Under the pieces are notes generated by a model, which had not been told where the DNA came from, ran no database searches, and worked only from the letters and a program-made list of their open reading frames with translations. The translations under genes were made by a program, and so were the position numbers. Source: an uncultured Clostridium sp. (GTDB lineage: Bacteria; Bacillota; Clostridia; Lachnospirales; Lachnospiraceae). Taken from it: a stretch of DNA of 51,293 nt. Below, one piece after another: positions 8,211 through 15,630 of this stretch (positions are counted from its first letter, which is position 1; each line of letters begins with the position of its first letter). Location: positions 1 through 51,293 of the forward strand of contig CAKSBP010000026.1 of the NCBI GenBank assembly GCA_934438135.1, given 5' to 3'.

Positions 8211-9050
8211 ATGGAAAAGTATTTAGAAATAGAAAGAAGTCTGATTACAAAATATAGAAAGCCAATCTGGCGTAAATTTGTAAAGGGTATAAAGCAGTAT
8301 GATTTAATCAAAGAAGGTGATAAAATCGCAGTCTGCATGTCTGGTGGAAAGGATTCTATGATTTTGGCAAAACTCATGCAGGAACTGCAGAGACATGGAA
8401 ACATGAAATTTGAACTTGTGTTTATGGTGATGGATCCTGGGTATAATCCAATTAATAGACAGACAATTATTAATAATGCAAAATTATTAAATATCCCAAT
8501 TACTATGTTTGAGACGGATATTTTTGATATTGTTGCAGAAGTGGATGAAAGTCCATGTTATCTTTGTGCGAGAATGAGAAGAGGTTATCTGTATCAGGAA
8601 GCGAAAAAACTTGGCTGTAATAAAATTGCTCTTGGACATCATTTTAATGATGTAGTGGAAACGATTATGATGGGAATGTTTTATGGTGGACAGGTACAGA
8701 CCATGATGCCAAAGCTTCACAGCCAGAATTTTGAGGGAATGGAACTAATTCGTCCAATGTATCTGGTGGAAGAGGATGATATTATTGCATGGAAAACCTA
8801 TCATGATCTTACATTCATTCAGTGTGCCTGTCGTTTTACAGAAAACTGTACTTTATGTGATAATGGCGGTGGTGGTTCCAAGCGTCAGGAGATGAAAATT
8901 TTATTAAAAAAACTAAAAAAGACCAATCCTAATATTGATAAAAATATCTTCCGAAGTGTTCATAATGTAAATTTGGACACAATTATCGGTTATCATACAA
9001 AGTCTGAAGAATATAATTTCTTAGATGATTATGAAAAAACAATAAAATAA
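8211..9050 (+). CDS. TtcA-like tRNA 2-thiolation protein (PP-loop ATPase)
   Basis: A 279-residue N-type ATP pyrophosphatase. The PP-loop SGGKDS is at 44-49; a C116-x2-C119 pair follows (SPCYLCARMRR), and further cysteines cluster at 205, 207, 213 and 216. TtcA enzymes use two CxxC cysteines and a third cysteine to hold an Fe-S cluster while converting cytidine 32 in tRNA to 2-thiocytidine. The exact third ligand here cannot be assigned by eye, and the tRNA position is inferred from the family. Coupling to the desulfurase gene upstream supports a thiolation role. AGGGAG precedes the ATG. Confidence 0.82.
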   Translation: MEKYLEIERSLITKYRKPIWRKFVKGIKQYDLIKEGDKIAVCMSGGKDSMILAKLMQELQRHGNMKFELVFMVMDPGYNPINRQTIINNAKLLNIPITMFETDIFDIVAEVDESPCYLCARMRRGYLYQEAKKLGCNKIALGHHFNDVVETIMMGMFYGGQVQTMMPKLHSQNFEGMELIRPMYLVEEDDIIAWKTYHDLTFIQCACRFTENCTLCDNGGGGSKRQEMKILLKKLKKTNPNIDKNIFRSVHNVNLDTIIGYHTKSEEYNFLDDYEKTIK

Positions 9051-9136
9051 ATTTCATTTTATTCTAATTGCATATGAAGCAGAAAACGATTATAATGGTG
9101 TAAATAAATTGGAAAGAAAAAGGGTATGGAGGGAAT

Positions 9137-10291
9137 ATGAAGGATCTGGAATTTAAAAAGAAATTACTTCTTATTACGTATGCCTGTGTACTGCTCTTTG
9201 TTGTGCTGAAGTTCGATTTTATCCGTGGAATTGTGGTTATGGTGTTTGACACGTTATCACCATTTTTAATGGGAATTGTAATTGCGTTTATTTTAAGTAA
9301 GCCATCGAACTTCTTTGAAGAACTGTATCAAAAGAAGATAAAGAAGCAGGGGCTGGCGAAAGGACTTGCGATACTAACGTCTTATATCTTATTTTTTGTG
9401 ATTATCATTGCGATTTTTTGCTTCATTGTGCCACAGCTTATTACGAATCTGAATTTGTTTTTATCAAGAACAACACTGTATTTACGGCAGATGGAAGACT
9501 GGGCAAACGAAATCATGGTAAAATATAATATTCAGAATATGGATATTCAGCAGGTTATGACACAGTTAAACGATATTATACAGAATATAAGCAAGGTTGT
9601 GCTTAACTATGTTGGAGATATTGTGCCAAGACTGATTTCTGTGACGACGAATATTGTTTCAACGATTTTTAATCTGGTTATTACACTTGTATTTTCCATT
9701 AATCTGATTGCTGGAAAAGAAAATATTTTAAGACAGTTGAAGAAAATGAACCGTGCCTATCTGCCGGAGAAAGCAGCTGATTGGATGACAATGGTAGGCT
9801 GTCTTGTAAATGATATTTTCAGCAGATATCTTATTGGGCAGGTGACAGAAGCCTGTATTCTTGGAGGCTTATGTTTTGTTGGAATGAAGATTTTCCGTTT
9901 TGATTATGCTATTTTAATTAGTACGCTTATTGCAGTAACAGCGTTGATTCCGGTTGTAGGTGCCTGGATTGGTGGTGGCGTATCTTTTCTTTTATTAGGT
10001 CTGGTATCCCCAATTAATGCGGTGATGTTTCTGATTTATTTGACTATACTGCAACAGCTGGAGAATAATCTGATTTATCCAAGAGTAGTTGGAAGTTCCA
10101 TTGGCCTTCCTGGAATCTGGGTGATTTTTGCAGTCACTGTAGGAGGTGGACTGTTTGGTTTTGTTGGAATTATGTTAAGTGTTCCTACTATGTCTGTTAT
10201 CTATACATTAATTCGTGAAAATGTTCATTTCAGATTGTCTCGGAAAGAAAAAAGAAAAGAGAAAGAAAAGTATCGTGCCAGCAAGAATTGA
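9137..10291 (+). CDS. AI-2E family transporter (permease PerM/YdiK-like)
   Basis: A 384-residue membrane protein of the AI-2E transporter superfamily: paired N-terminal helices (about 8-55), a helix at 70-92, a long amphipathic region (about 95-180), then C-terminal helices including the conserved glycine-rich ALIPVVGAWIGGGVSFLLLG and the ENNLIYPRVVGSSIGLPGIWV stretches. Members include autoinducer exporters and Na+/H+ antiporters, so the substrate is not known. A basic, lysine-rich tail ends the protein. It starts at ATG 9137 after GGAGGG. Confidence 0.88.
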   Translation: MKDLEFKKKLLLITYACVLLFVVLKFDFIRGIVVMVFDTLSPFLMGIVIAFILSKPSNFFEELYQKKIKKQGLAKGLAILTSYILFFVIIIAIFCFIVPQLITNLNLFLSRTTLYLRQMEDWANEIMVKYNIQNMDIQQVMTQLNDIIQNISKVVLNYVGDIVPRLISVTTNIVSTIFNLVITLVFSINLIAGKENILRQLKKMNRAYLPEKAADWMTMVGCLVNDIFSRYLIGQVTEACILGGLCFVGMKIFRFDYAILISTLIAVTALIPVVGAWIGGGVSFLLLGLVSPINAVMFLIYLTILQQLENNLIYPRVVGSSIGLPGIWVIFAVTVGGGLFGFVGIMLSVPTMSVIYTLIRENVHFRLSRKEKRKEKEKYRASKN

Positions 10292-10316
10292 TTCATAAAC
10301 TATGATATGATATAAT
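10288..10316 (+). promoter_or_regulatory. Promoter upstream of the Nudix-pyrF genes
   Basis: TTGATT (10288-10293), a 17-bp spacer and a perfect TATAAT (10311-10316) overlap the end of the transporter gene and face the Nudix-like gene and pyrF. Confidence 0.75.
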
Positions 10317-10404
10317 TACTTTTAGTTTCATTCGCGTTTTGGCAAATGGATAAAGAATTATGTTTTTCAGGCGTAACGCCGGTAAAAGGACGGGAGGTCA
10401 GATT

Positions 10405-10815
10405 ATGGGGAAATACAGGATTCTTGTAAAAGGAATTGTTCAGTGTGAGGACAAATATCTGATTGTAAAGAAGTGGTATGACGATCGGATTTCCGACCCT
10501 TATCAGTGGGAATTTCTTGACGGTGGTGTTGTCTTTGGCGAATCACTGGACAAGGCCGTCTTGCGGAATGTAATGGAAATGACAGGGATAGATGCATATA
10601 TCAGTAAAATTATGTATACCTGGTCATTTATGACAGGCGATGTCTGCAATATTGGTGTGGCTTATTTGTGCATGACAGCGATGGACGATGTTGTATTATC
10701 AGAAGATTTAATTGAATATAAGTGGATTACCAAAGAGGAATTCAAAGATTATATTATGAATAAAAATGTTCTGCATGATATTGAAAAGGCTCTATTTGAA
10801 GAAGGACTGCAGTAA
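10405..10815 (+). CDS. Nudix-fold protein with degenerate Nudix box
   Basis: A 136-residue Nudix-like protein. The Nudix box G-x5-E-x7-R-E-U-x-E-E-x-G-U is recognisable at 40-62, but two of its three metal-binding glutamates are replaced: the helix reads R54-N55-V-M-E58-M59-T-G61-I. Classical pyrophosphohydrolase activity may therefore be lost or altered. ATG 10405 is used because GGGAGG precedes it and it begins the fold; an in-frame ATG at 10360 lacks a binding site. It shares a promoter with pyrF 20 bp downstream, hinting at a nucleotide-related role. Confidence 0.75.
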   Translation: MGKYRILVKGIVQCEDKYLIVKKWYDDRISDPYQWEFLDGGVVFGESLDKAVLRNVMEMTGIDAYISKIMYTWSFMTGDVCNIGVAYLCMTAMDDVVLSEDLIEYKWITKEEFKDYIMNKNVLHDIEKALFEEGLQ

Positions 10816-10835
10816 ATTGAAGAAGGAGAAGAACC

Positions 10836-11762
10836 ATGATTAACAAACTGATACAGAAGATTGAGACACTGAATTCACCAATCGTAGTAGGATTGGATCC
10901 TAAGATGGAATTTATTCCTGAGAAGCTCAAAAAAGAAGCATTTTCCCAATATGGTGAAACATTAGAAGGTGCAGCAGAGGCGATTTGGCAGTTTAACAAA
11001 GGAATTATTGATTCAGTTTTTGATTTAATTCCAGCGGTAAAACCGCAGGCTGCGATGTATGAACAGTTTGGAATTCCGGGGATGCAGGCATTTAAGAAGA
11101 CAATAGATTACTGTAAGGAAAAAGGACTGGTTGTGATTGGTGATATTAAGCGTGGTGATATTGGTTCTACTTCCGGTGCTTATGCGGCTGCGCATTTAGG
11201 TAAAGTAACGGTAGGTTCAAAGAAGATCAGTCCATTTGATGAAGATTTTGTGACGGTAAATCCTTATCTTGGTTCAGATGGTGTACAGCCATTTATTGAT
11301 GTCTGTAAGGAAGAAAACAAAGGTATTTTTGTTCTTGTTAAGACATCAAATCCATCCAGCGGTGAGTTTCAGGATAAAATCGTAGATGGAAAGCCGCTTT
11401 ATGAATTAGTCGGCAAAATGGTAGATACCTGGGGACAAAGCTTTATGGGAGATAAATACAGCTATATAGGGGCTGTGGTAGGAGCTACTTATCCAGAGAT
11501 TGGAAAAGTGCTTCGTGATATTATGCCTAATACGTATATTTTAGTTCCTGGCTATGGTGCACAGGGAGGAAAAGGAGCGGATCTGGTTCATTACTTTAAC
11601 AAGGATGGACTTGGTGCAATTGTTAATTCTTCCAGAGGCATTATTGCAGCATATAAGCAGGAACAGTATAAGAAGTTTGGTGAAGATGCTTTTGCAGACG
11701 CTTCCAGGCAGGCTGTTATTGACATGAAGAATGATATTTTCAGTGCAATAGCAGACCGATAG
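10836..11762 (+). CDS. pyrF: Orotidine 5'-phosphate decarboxylase
   Basis: Catalyses the last step of UMP synthesis, decarboxylating OMP. At 308 residues it is the longer type 2 form. The catalytic signature is visible as D103-x-K105-x2-D108 within IGDIKRGDIGSTS, and PYLGSDGVQPF and the C-terminal VPGYGAQGG phosphate-binding region are present. It starts at ATG 10836 after GAAGGAG. A strong terminator follows, so it is not simply read through into pyrK, which has its own promoter. Confidence 0.95.
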   Translation: MINKLIQKIETLNSPIVVGLDPKMEFIPEKLKKEAFSQYGETLEGAAEAIWQFNKGIIDSVFDLIPAVKPQAAMYEQFGIPGMQAFKKTIDYCKEKGLVVIGDIKRGDIGSTSGAYAAAHLGKVTVGSKKISPFDEDFVTVNPYLGSDGVQPFIDVCKEENKGIFVLVKTSNPSSGEFQDKIVDGKPLYELVGKMVDTWGQSFMGDKYSYIGAVVGATYPEIGKVLRDIMPNTYILVPGYGAQGGKGADLVHYFNKDGLGAIVNSSRGIIAAYKQEQYKKFGEDAFADASRQAVIDMKNDIFSAIADR

Positions 11763-11766
11763 GAAT

Positions 11767-11803
11767 AAGCTGTTTCGGAATAATTAACCGGAACAGCTTT
11801 TTT
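11767..11803 (+). terminator. Terminator after pyrF
   Basis: AAGCTGTTTCGG (11767-11778) pairs with CCGGAACAGCTT (11788-11799) with a single T-G wobble, followed by a run of T residues to 11803. Confidence 0.88.
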
Positions 11804-11836
11804 GCGGTTTCTGTTAGAATTAAGCAAAATTCAGAA

Positions 11837-11865
11837 TTGACGAATATATAGTGATTGGATATAAT
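11837..11865 (+). promoter_or_regulatory. Promoter of pyrK-pyrD-pyrE
   Basis: TTGACG (11837-11842), a 17-bp spacer and TATAAT (11860-11865). Transcription would start near 11872, downstream of the farthest in-frame ATG of pyrK (11855). This rules that ATG out as the start and leaves a leader of about 80 bases. Confidence 0.82.
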
Positions 11866-11950
11866 AGAAAAAATGCCTGGATGGCTGAGAGAATCTGGAA
11901 GTATGGAAGGCCGGAAGGCAGCAGGAAAACATATAGGTCAGGAGAAGAAA

Positions 11951-12721
11951 ATGTCAGAGAAAAGAAAAACAACAGCGGTTGTAACAAGCAATATCAAATT
12001 GGAAGAAGGCATTCACAGCCTTTTTATTAAAGAGAAGACCATTGCAGAAAATGCAAAGCCTGGACAGTTTGTATCTTTGTATTGTAAAGACGGAAGCAGA
12101 CTTTTACCTAGACCAATCAGTATCTGTGAAATCAATAAGGAACAGGGAATGATTCGCCTGGTATTTCGTGTAGTCGGATATGGAACGAAAGAGTTTTCTA
12201 AATTAAATGCAGGAGATACTGTTGAAGTTATGGGGCCTCTTGGAAACGGTTTTAAGGCAGAGGGGAAGAAAGCAGTTTTAATTGGCGGAGGAATTGGAAT
12301 TCCACCAATGTTAGAACTTGCCAAAAGTCTGGATATAGAAAAAAGCATTGTTCTTGGTTATCGTACCAATGATTTCTTTTTAAAAGAGGAATTTGAACCG
12401 TATGGAAGGGTTTATGTTTCCACAGAAGATGGAAGTGCTGGCACAAAAGGAAATGTAATCGATGCCATTAAGGAACAGGGAATTGAAGCAGATATTATTT
12501 ATGCCTGTGGACCAATGCCGATGCTTCGTGGCATTAAAGCTTACGCGAAAGAAAACGGCATTAAAGCTCAGATTTCTCTGGAAGAAAAAATGGCATGTGG
12601 AATTGGTGCATGTCTTGCCTGTGTATGTAAGACAAAGGAAAAGGACACCCATTCTAATGTGAATAATAAACGAATCTGCAAAGATGGTCCAGTATTTGAT
12701 GCTGAGGAAATTGAATTTTAG
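11951..12721 (+). CDS. pyrK: Dihydroorotate dehydrogenase B, electron transfer subunit
   Basis: PyrK carries FAD and a [2Fe-2S] cluster and passes electrons from PyrD to NAD+. The 256-residue protein has the FAD-binding PRPIS motif, the NAD-binding segment starting IGGGIGIPPM, and a C-terminal cysteine set (MACGIGACLACVC and a later RIC) that would hold the cluster. ATG 11951 is preceded by AGGAGAAG and fits the family N-terminus; upstream in-frame ATGs lie at or before the predicted transcript start. pyrD begins 34 bp downstream in the same operon. Confidence 0.93.
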   Translation: MSEKRKTTAVVTSNIKLEEGIHSLFIKEKTIAENAKPGQFVSLYCKDGSRLLPRPISICEINKEQGMIRLVFRVVGYGTKEFSKLNAGDTVEVMGPLGNGFKAEGKKAVLIGGGIGIPPMLELAKSLDIEKSIVLGYRTNDFFLKEEFEPYGRVYVSTEDGSAGTKGNVIDAIKEQGIEADIIYACGPMPMLRGIKAYAKENGIKAQISLEEKMACGIGACLACVCKTKEKDTHSNVNNKRICKDGPVFDAEEIEF

Positions 12722-12755
12722 GAAAAAGCAAAGTAGCAAAACAGGAGAGAATGCC

Positions 12756-13658
12756 ATGAATATGAGTGTAAATCTTGCAGGGATAACATTAAAGAACCCT
12801 GTTATGACAGCATCCGGAACATTTGGTTCTGGAGAAGAGTATAGTGAATTTGTTGACCTAAACCAGCTTGGTGCGGTAGTAACTAAAGGAGTTGCCAATG
12901 TACCATGGACAGGAAATGATACACCGAGAATTGCAGAGACTTATGGAGGAATGCTGAATGCAGTCGGTCTTCAGAATCCGGGAATTGATTTATTTGTAAA
13001 GCGTGATATCCCATTTTTAAAACGATATGATACGAAAATTATTGTAAATGTATGTGGGAAGACTACAAAAGACTATTGTGAAGTAGTAGAACGTCTTGCA
13101 GATGAAGATATCGCTATGATGGAGATTAATATTTCCTGTCCAAATGTAAAAGAAGGCGGGATTGCATTTGGACAAAATCCGAAAGCAGTAGAAGAGATTA
13201 CAAGGGAAGTTAAGAGATATGCAAAGCATCCAGTGATTATGAAGCTCAGTCCTAACGTAACGGATATTACGGAAATGGCAAGAGCTGCAGAGGCAGGCGG
13301 TGCAGATGCCCTGTCCTTAATTAATACGCTGACAGGAATGAAAATTGATATAAACCGCAGAACATTTGCGTTAAAAAATAAAACGGGTGGACTTTCCGGT
13401 CCTGCTATTAAACCAGTTGCAGTACGTATGGTCTATCAGACAGCTCAGGCAGTTAATATTCCAATTATTGGGATGGGCGGAATTCTGACAGCAGAGGATG
13501 CTTTGGAATTTATTATGGCCGGTGCTACGGCAGTTGCAGTAGGAACTGCTAATTTTACAAATCCTCAGGCAACGGTAGAAATTATAAATGGAATTGAAAA
13601 ATATATGAAGAAAAATAACATTTTGGATATCAATGAACTAATAGGATGTGTGAAATAA
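12756..13658 (+). CDS. pyrD: Dihydroorotate dehydrogenase (NAD+-linked, class 1B) catalytic subunit
   Basis: The FMN-dependent catalytic subunit oxidises dihydroorotate to orotate and works as a heterotetramer with PyrK. At 300 residues it has the class 1 catalytic cysteine C128 in NISCPNVKEGG, an N-terminal NPVMTASGTFGSG motif and the FMN phosphate region IIGMGGILTAEDALEF. ATG 12756 has AGGAGA seven bases upstream. The longer frame from 12684 overlaps pyrK and adds non-family residues, so it is rejected. Confidence 0.95.
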   Translation: MNMSVNLAGITLKNPVMTASGTFGSGEEYSEFVDLNQLGAVVTKGVANVPWTGNDTPRIAETYGGMLNAVGLQNPGIDLFVKRDIPFLKRYDTKIIVNVCGKTTKDYCEVVERLADEDIAMMEINISCPNVKEGGIAFGQNPKAVEEITREVKRYAKHPVIMKLSPNVTDITEMARAAEAGGADALSLINTLTGMKIDINRRTFALKNKTGGLSGPAIKPVAVRMVYQTAQAVNIPIIGMGGILTAEDALEFIMAGATAVAVGTANFTNPQATVEIINGIEKYMKKNNILDINELIGCVK

Positions 13659-13674
13659 GAAAGGATTGGGAAGA

Positions 13675-14349
13675 ATGGAACAGTATAAAAAAGAATTTAT
13701 AGAATTTATGGTGGATTCCAATGTACTTAAATTTGGAGATTTTGTAACAAAGAGTGGAAGAAAAACTCCGTTTTTTATTAATACAGGTTTTTACAGGACA
13801 GGTGAACAGTTAAGAAAATTAGGCCAGTACTATGCAAAGGCAATTAATAATACATTTGGAACTGATTTTGATATTTTATTTGGACCTGCTTACAAGGGAA
13901 TTCCTCTTAGTGTGGCAACATCCATGGCAATGAGTGAAATGTATAATGCAGATATAAAATATTGTTCCAATCGTAAAGAAGTAAAGGATCATGGAGATAC
14001 TGGAATTCTTCTTGGAAGTCCGATTTCCGACGGAGACCGTATTATTATGGTAGAAGATGTCACGACATCAGGAAAATCTATTCGTGAAACAATGCCAATT
14101 ATTAAAGCACAGGGGGATGTTACAGTAGCGGGACTTGTTGTATCTGTAAACCGTATGGAATGTGGAACTGGAAATAAAGGTGCATTGGAGGAAATTGAAG
14201 AAACATTTGGTATGAAGGCATCTGCAATTGTTACAATGGAAGAAGTGGTTGAACATTTATATAATAAGCCGTATAATGGTAAGATAGTAATTGATGATAC
14301 CATAAAGAAGGCTATTGATGCTTACTATGAACAATACGGTGTAAAATAA
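13675..14349 (+). CDS. pyrE: Orotate phosphoribosyltransferase
   Basis: Transfers phosphoribose from PRPP to orotate to make OMP, the substrate of PyrF. The 224-residue protein contains the PRPP-binding loop IMVEDVTTSGKS (124-135) and the FGPAYKGIPLS motif. ATG 13675 is preferred with AAAGGA about ten bases upstream; a TTG at 13666 would add three residues. It sits 16 bp after pyrD and closes the pyrimidine operon except for a small membrane peptide gene. Confidence 0.94.
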   Translation: MEQYKKEFIEFMVDSNVLKFGDFVTKSGRKTPFFINTGFYRTGEQLRKLGQYYAKAINNTFGTDFDILFGPAYKGIPLSVATSMAMSEMYNADIKYCSNRKEVKDHGDTGILLGSPISDGDRIIMVEDVTTSGKSIRETMPIIKAQGDVTVAGLVVSVNRMECGTGNKGALEEIEETFGMKASAIVTMEEVVEHLYNKPYNGKIVIDDTIKKAIDAYYEQYGVK

Positions 14350-14361
14350 AGGAGGATTTCC

Positions 14362-14514
14362 ATGAGTGAAAAGATTTATAAAACAATGAAGTCTGTAGGA
14401 ACACAGAATTTAGTATTCGGGATATTAACAATAGTAATGGGAATTGCTGCAGGTGTTGTTTTAATTGTTTCAGGCGGAAAACTTTTAAAGAGAAAATCGG
14501 AAGTTATGTTTTAA
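14362..14514 (+). CDS. Small single-pass membrane protein (50 aa)
   Basis: A 50-codon gene 12 bp after pyrE with an ideal AGGAGG binding site seven bases before its ATG. The peptide has a soluble N-terminal 16 residues, one hydrophobic helix (about 17-38, rich in Gly, Ile and Val) and a basic tail (KLLKRKSE). The strong translation signal and operon position argue that it is real. Its function is unknown and no family is recognised. Confidence 0.65.
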   Translation: MSEKIYKTMKSVGTQNLVFGILTIVMGIAAGVVLIVSGGKLLKRKSEVMF

Positions 14515-14554
14515 AAAGTCGAAAAAGCACAAAATAGAGAAATGAAAACCTCAA

Positions 14555-14588
14555 ATACCCTATTTACAGATTCATGTAAATAGGGTAT
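14555..14588. terminator. Perfect 14-bp hairpin between the pyr operon and the Tad-like locus
   Basis: ATACCCTATTTACA (14555-14568) pairs perfectly with TGTAAATAGGGTAT (14575-14588) around GATTCA. It probably ends the pyr transcript, although no clean T tract follows, so another RNA or DNA role is possible. Confidence 0.5.
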
Positions 14589-14627
14589 CATTATGTGTAG
14601 TAAAAAGTCTTTTTATTCTATATTCTA

Positions 14628-14641
14628 TTAGAAGCTTCTAA
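14628..14641. promoter_or_regulatory. 14-bp perfect palindrome upstream of the Tad-like locus
   Basis: TTAGAAGCTTCTAA is a perfect dyad 156 bp upstream of the first Tad-like gene, inside AT-rich DNA with promoter-like TATTCT boxes. It could be an operator for that locus; it does not match LexA or HrcA sites. Confidence 0.3.
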
Positions 14642-14796
14642 GTTAAATTATTTATTTTTAAAGTCTATGATATTTATCTAAATTATCTTTTCTTTCACAT
14701 CGAATTAGGATCCAGTAGTTAGGGTTTATCATACGAAAGAATGAAACATACAAAAGCCAGAACGAGAACAGATTTTGAAGGGAGTATTCATATCTT

Positions 14797-15630
14797 ATGA
14801 AGATAGCGTTTTGGAGTAATACCAATGGAAGGGCTGGAACGACGAGTAATATGGCTTGTATTGCAGTCATGTGTTCCATGATACAGAAGAAGAAAACAAT
14901 TTTATTTGAAAATCACTGTACTATTCACAATCTAGAACATATTTTAACAAATACAAGGGGAAGTGTACATAATTTTCTGAGGGAGCAGTTTGCCTATTAT
15001 GATCAGACTGGTTTGGAAAGCCTGATAAAAAGAGTGCATTCCAATCATACCTATGAGGATATTATGGAAGATATTTCAATGAAATTTTTGCAGAATCTAG
15101 TGTATTATCTTCCGAGAAACCTGGACTTGAATCAGGAGTATTTTGAGTATGAATTGAATCAGGTTATCCATCCGCTGCTTGGATTTTTGGAAGATGCTGC
15201 GGATTATGTGTTTGTAGATACTGCCAGCAGTCAGAATCTTAGTACCAAGACTATATTGGATGAGGCGGATTTGGTTGTTGTGAATCTGTGCCAAAGTAAA
15301 CAGGTCATGGATAATTTTTTTCATGAATATCATGGAATTATGGATAAGTCTGTCTACTTGATTGGAAACTATCAGCCTCAGTCGCTTTGTAATCTGAAGA
15401 ATATTCAGAAATGCTACAAGATAGAAAAGGAAATGACAGGGGTAATACCTTATAATATTGAATTTCACGATGCTCTTTCATCTGGGAGCATGATTGAATT
15501 TCTAACCAGGAATCTTGCGTGCAAACAGGAGGATGAAAATTATTATTTTATACAAGAGGTGATAAAGGCTTCTAAGATGATTTGGGAGACAGCAGGGCGG
15601 CTTAGGGAGGAATCAAAGATTGCTACTTAA
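14797..15630 (+). CDS. TadZ-like MinD/ParA-family ATPase
   Basis: A 277-residue P-loop protein at the head of a Tad-like cluster. The deviant Walker A appears as NGRAGTTSN (10-18), with the usual lysine positions replaced (GRAGTT), so nucleotide binding may be weak; DYVFVDTAS (about 137-145) is the Walker B strand. TadZ proteins position Tad machines at the membrane. ATG 14797 is preceded by GAAGGGAG. The next gene starts within its last codons, indicating translational coupling. Confidence 0.72.
   Translation: MKIAFWSNTNGRAGTTSNMACIAVMCSMIQKKKTILFENHCTIHNLEHILTNTRGSVHNFLREQFAYYDQTGLESLIKRVHSNHTYEDIMEDISMKFLQNLVYYLPRNLDLNQEYFEYELNQVIHPLLGFLEDAADYVFVDTASSQNLSTKTILDEADLVVVNLCQSKQVMDNFFHEYHGIMDKSVYLIGNYQPQSLCNLKNIQKCYKIEKEMTGVIPYNIEFHDALSSGSMIEFLTRNLACKQEDENYYFIQEVIKASKMIWETAGRLREESKIAT

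Noticed and set aside
12380..12898. 172-codon minus-strand frame across the pyrK-pyrD junction
   Set aside because: It lies opposite two well-supported genes, has no ribosome binding site and encodes no recognisable protein.
14628..14641. Palindrome as a LexA or HrcA box
   Set aside because: TTAGAAGCTTCTAA fits neither the Gram-positive LexA consensus nor CIRCE; kept only as a possible unknown operator.
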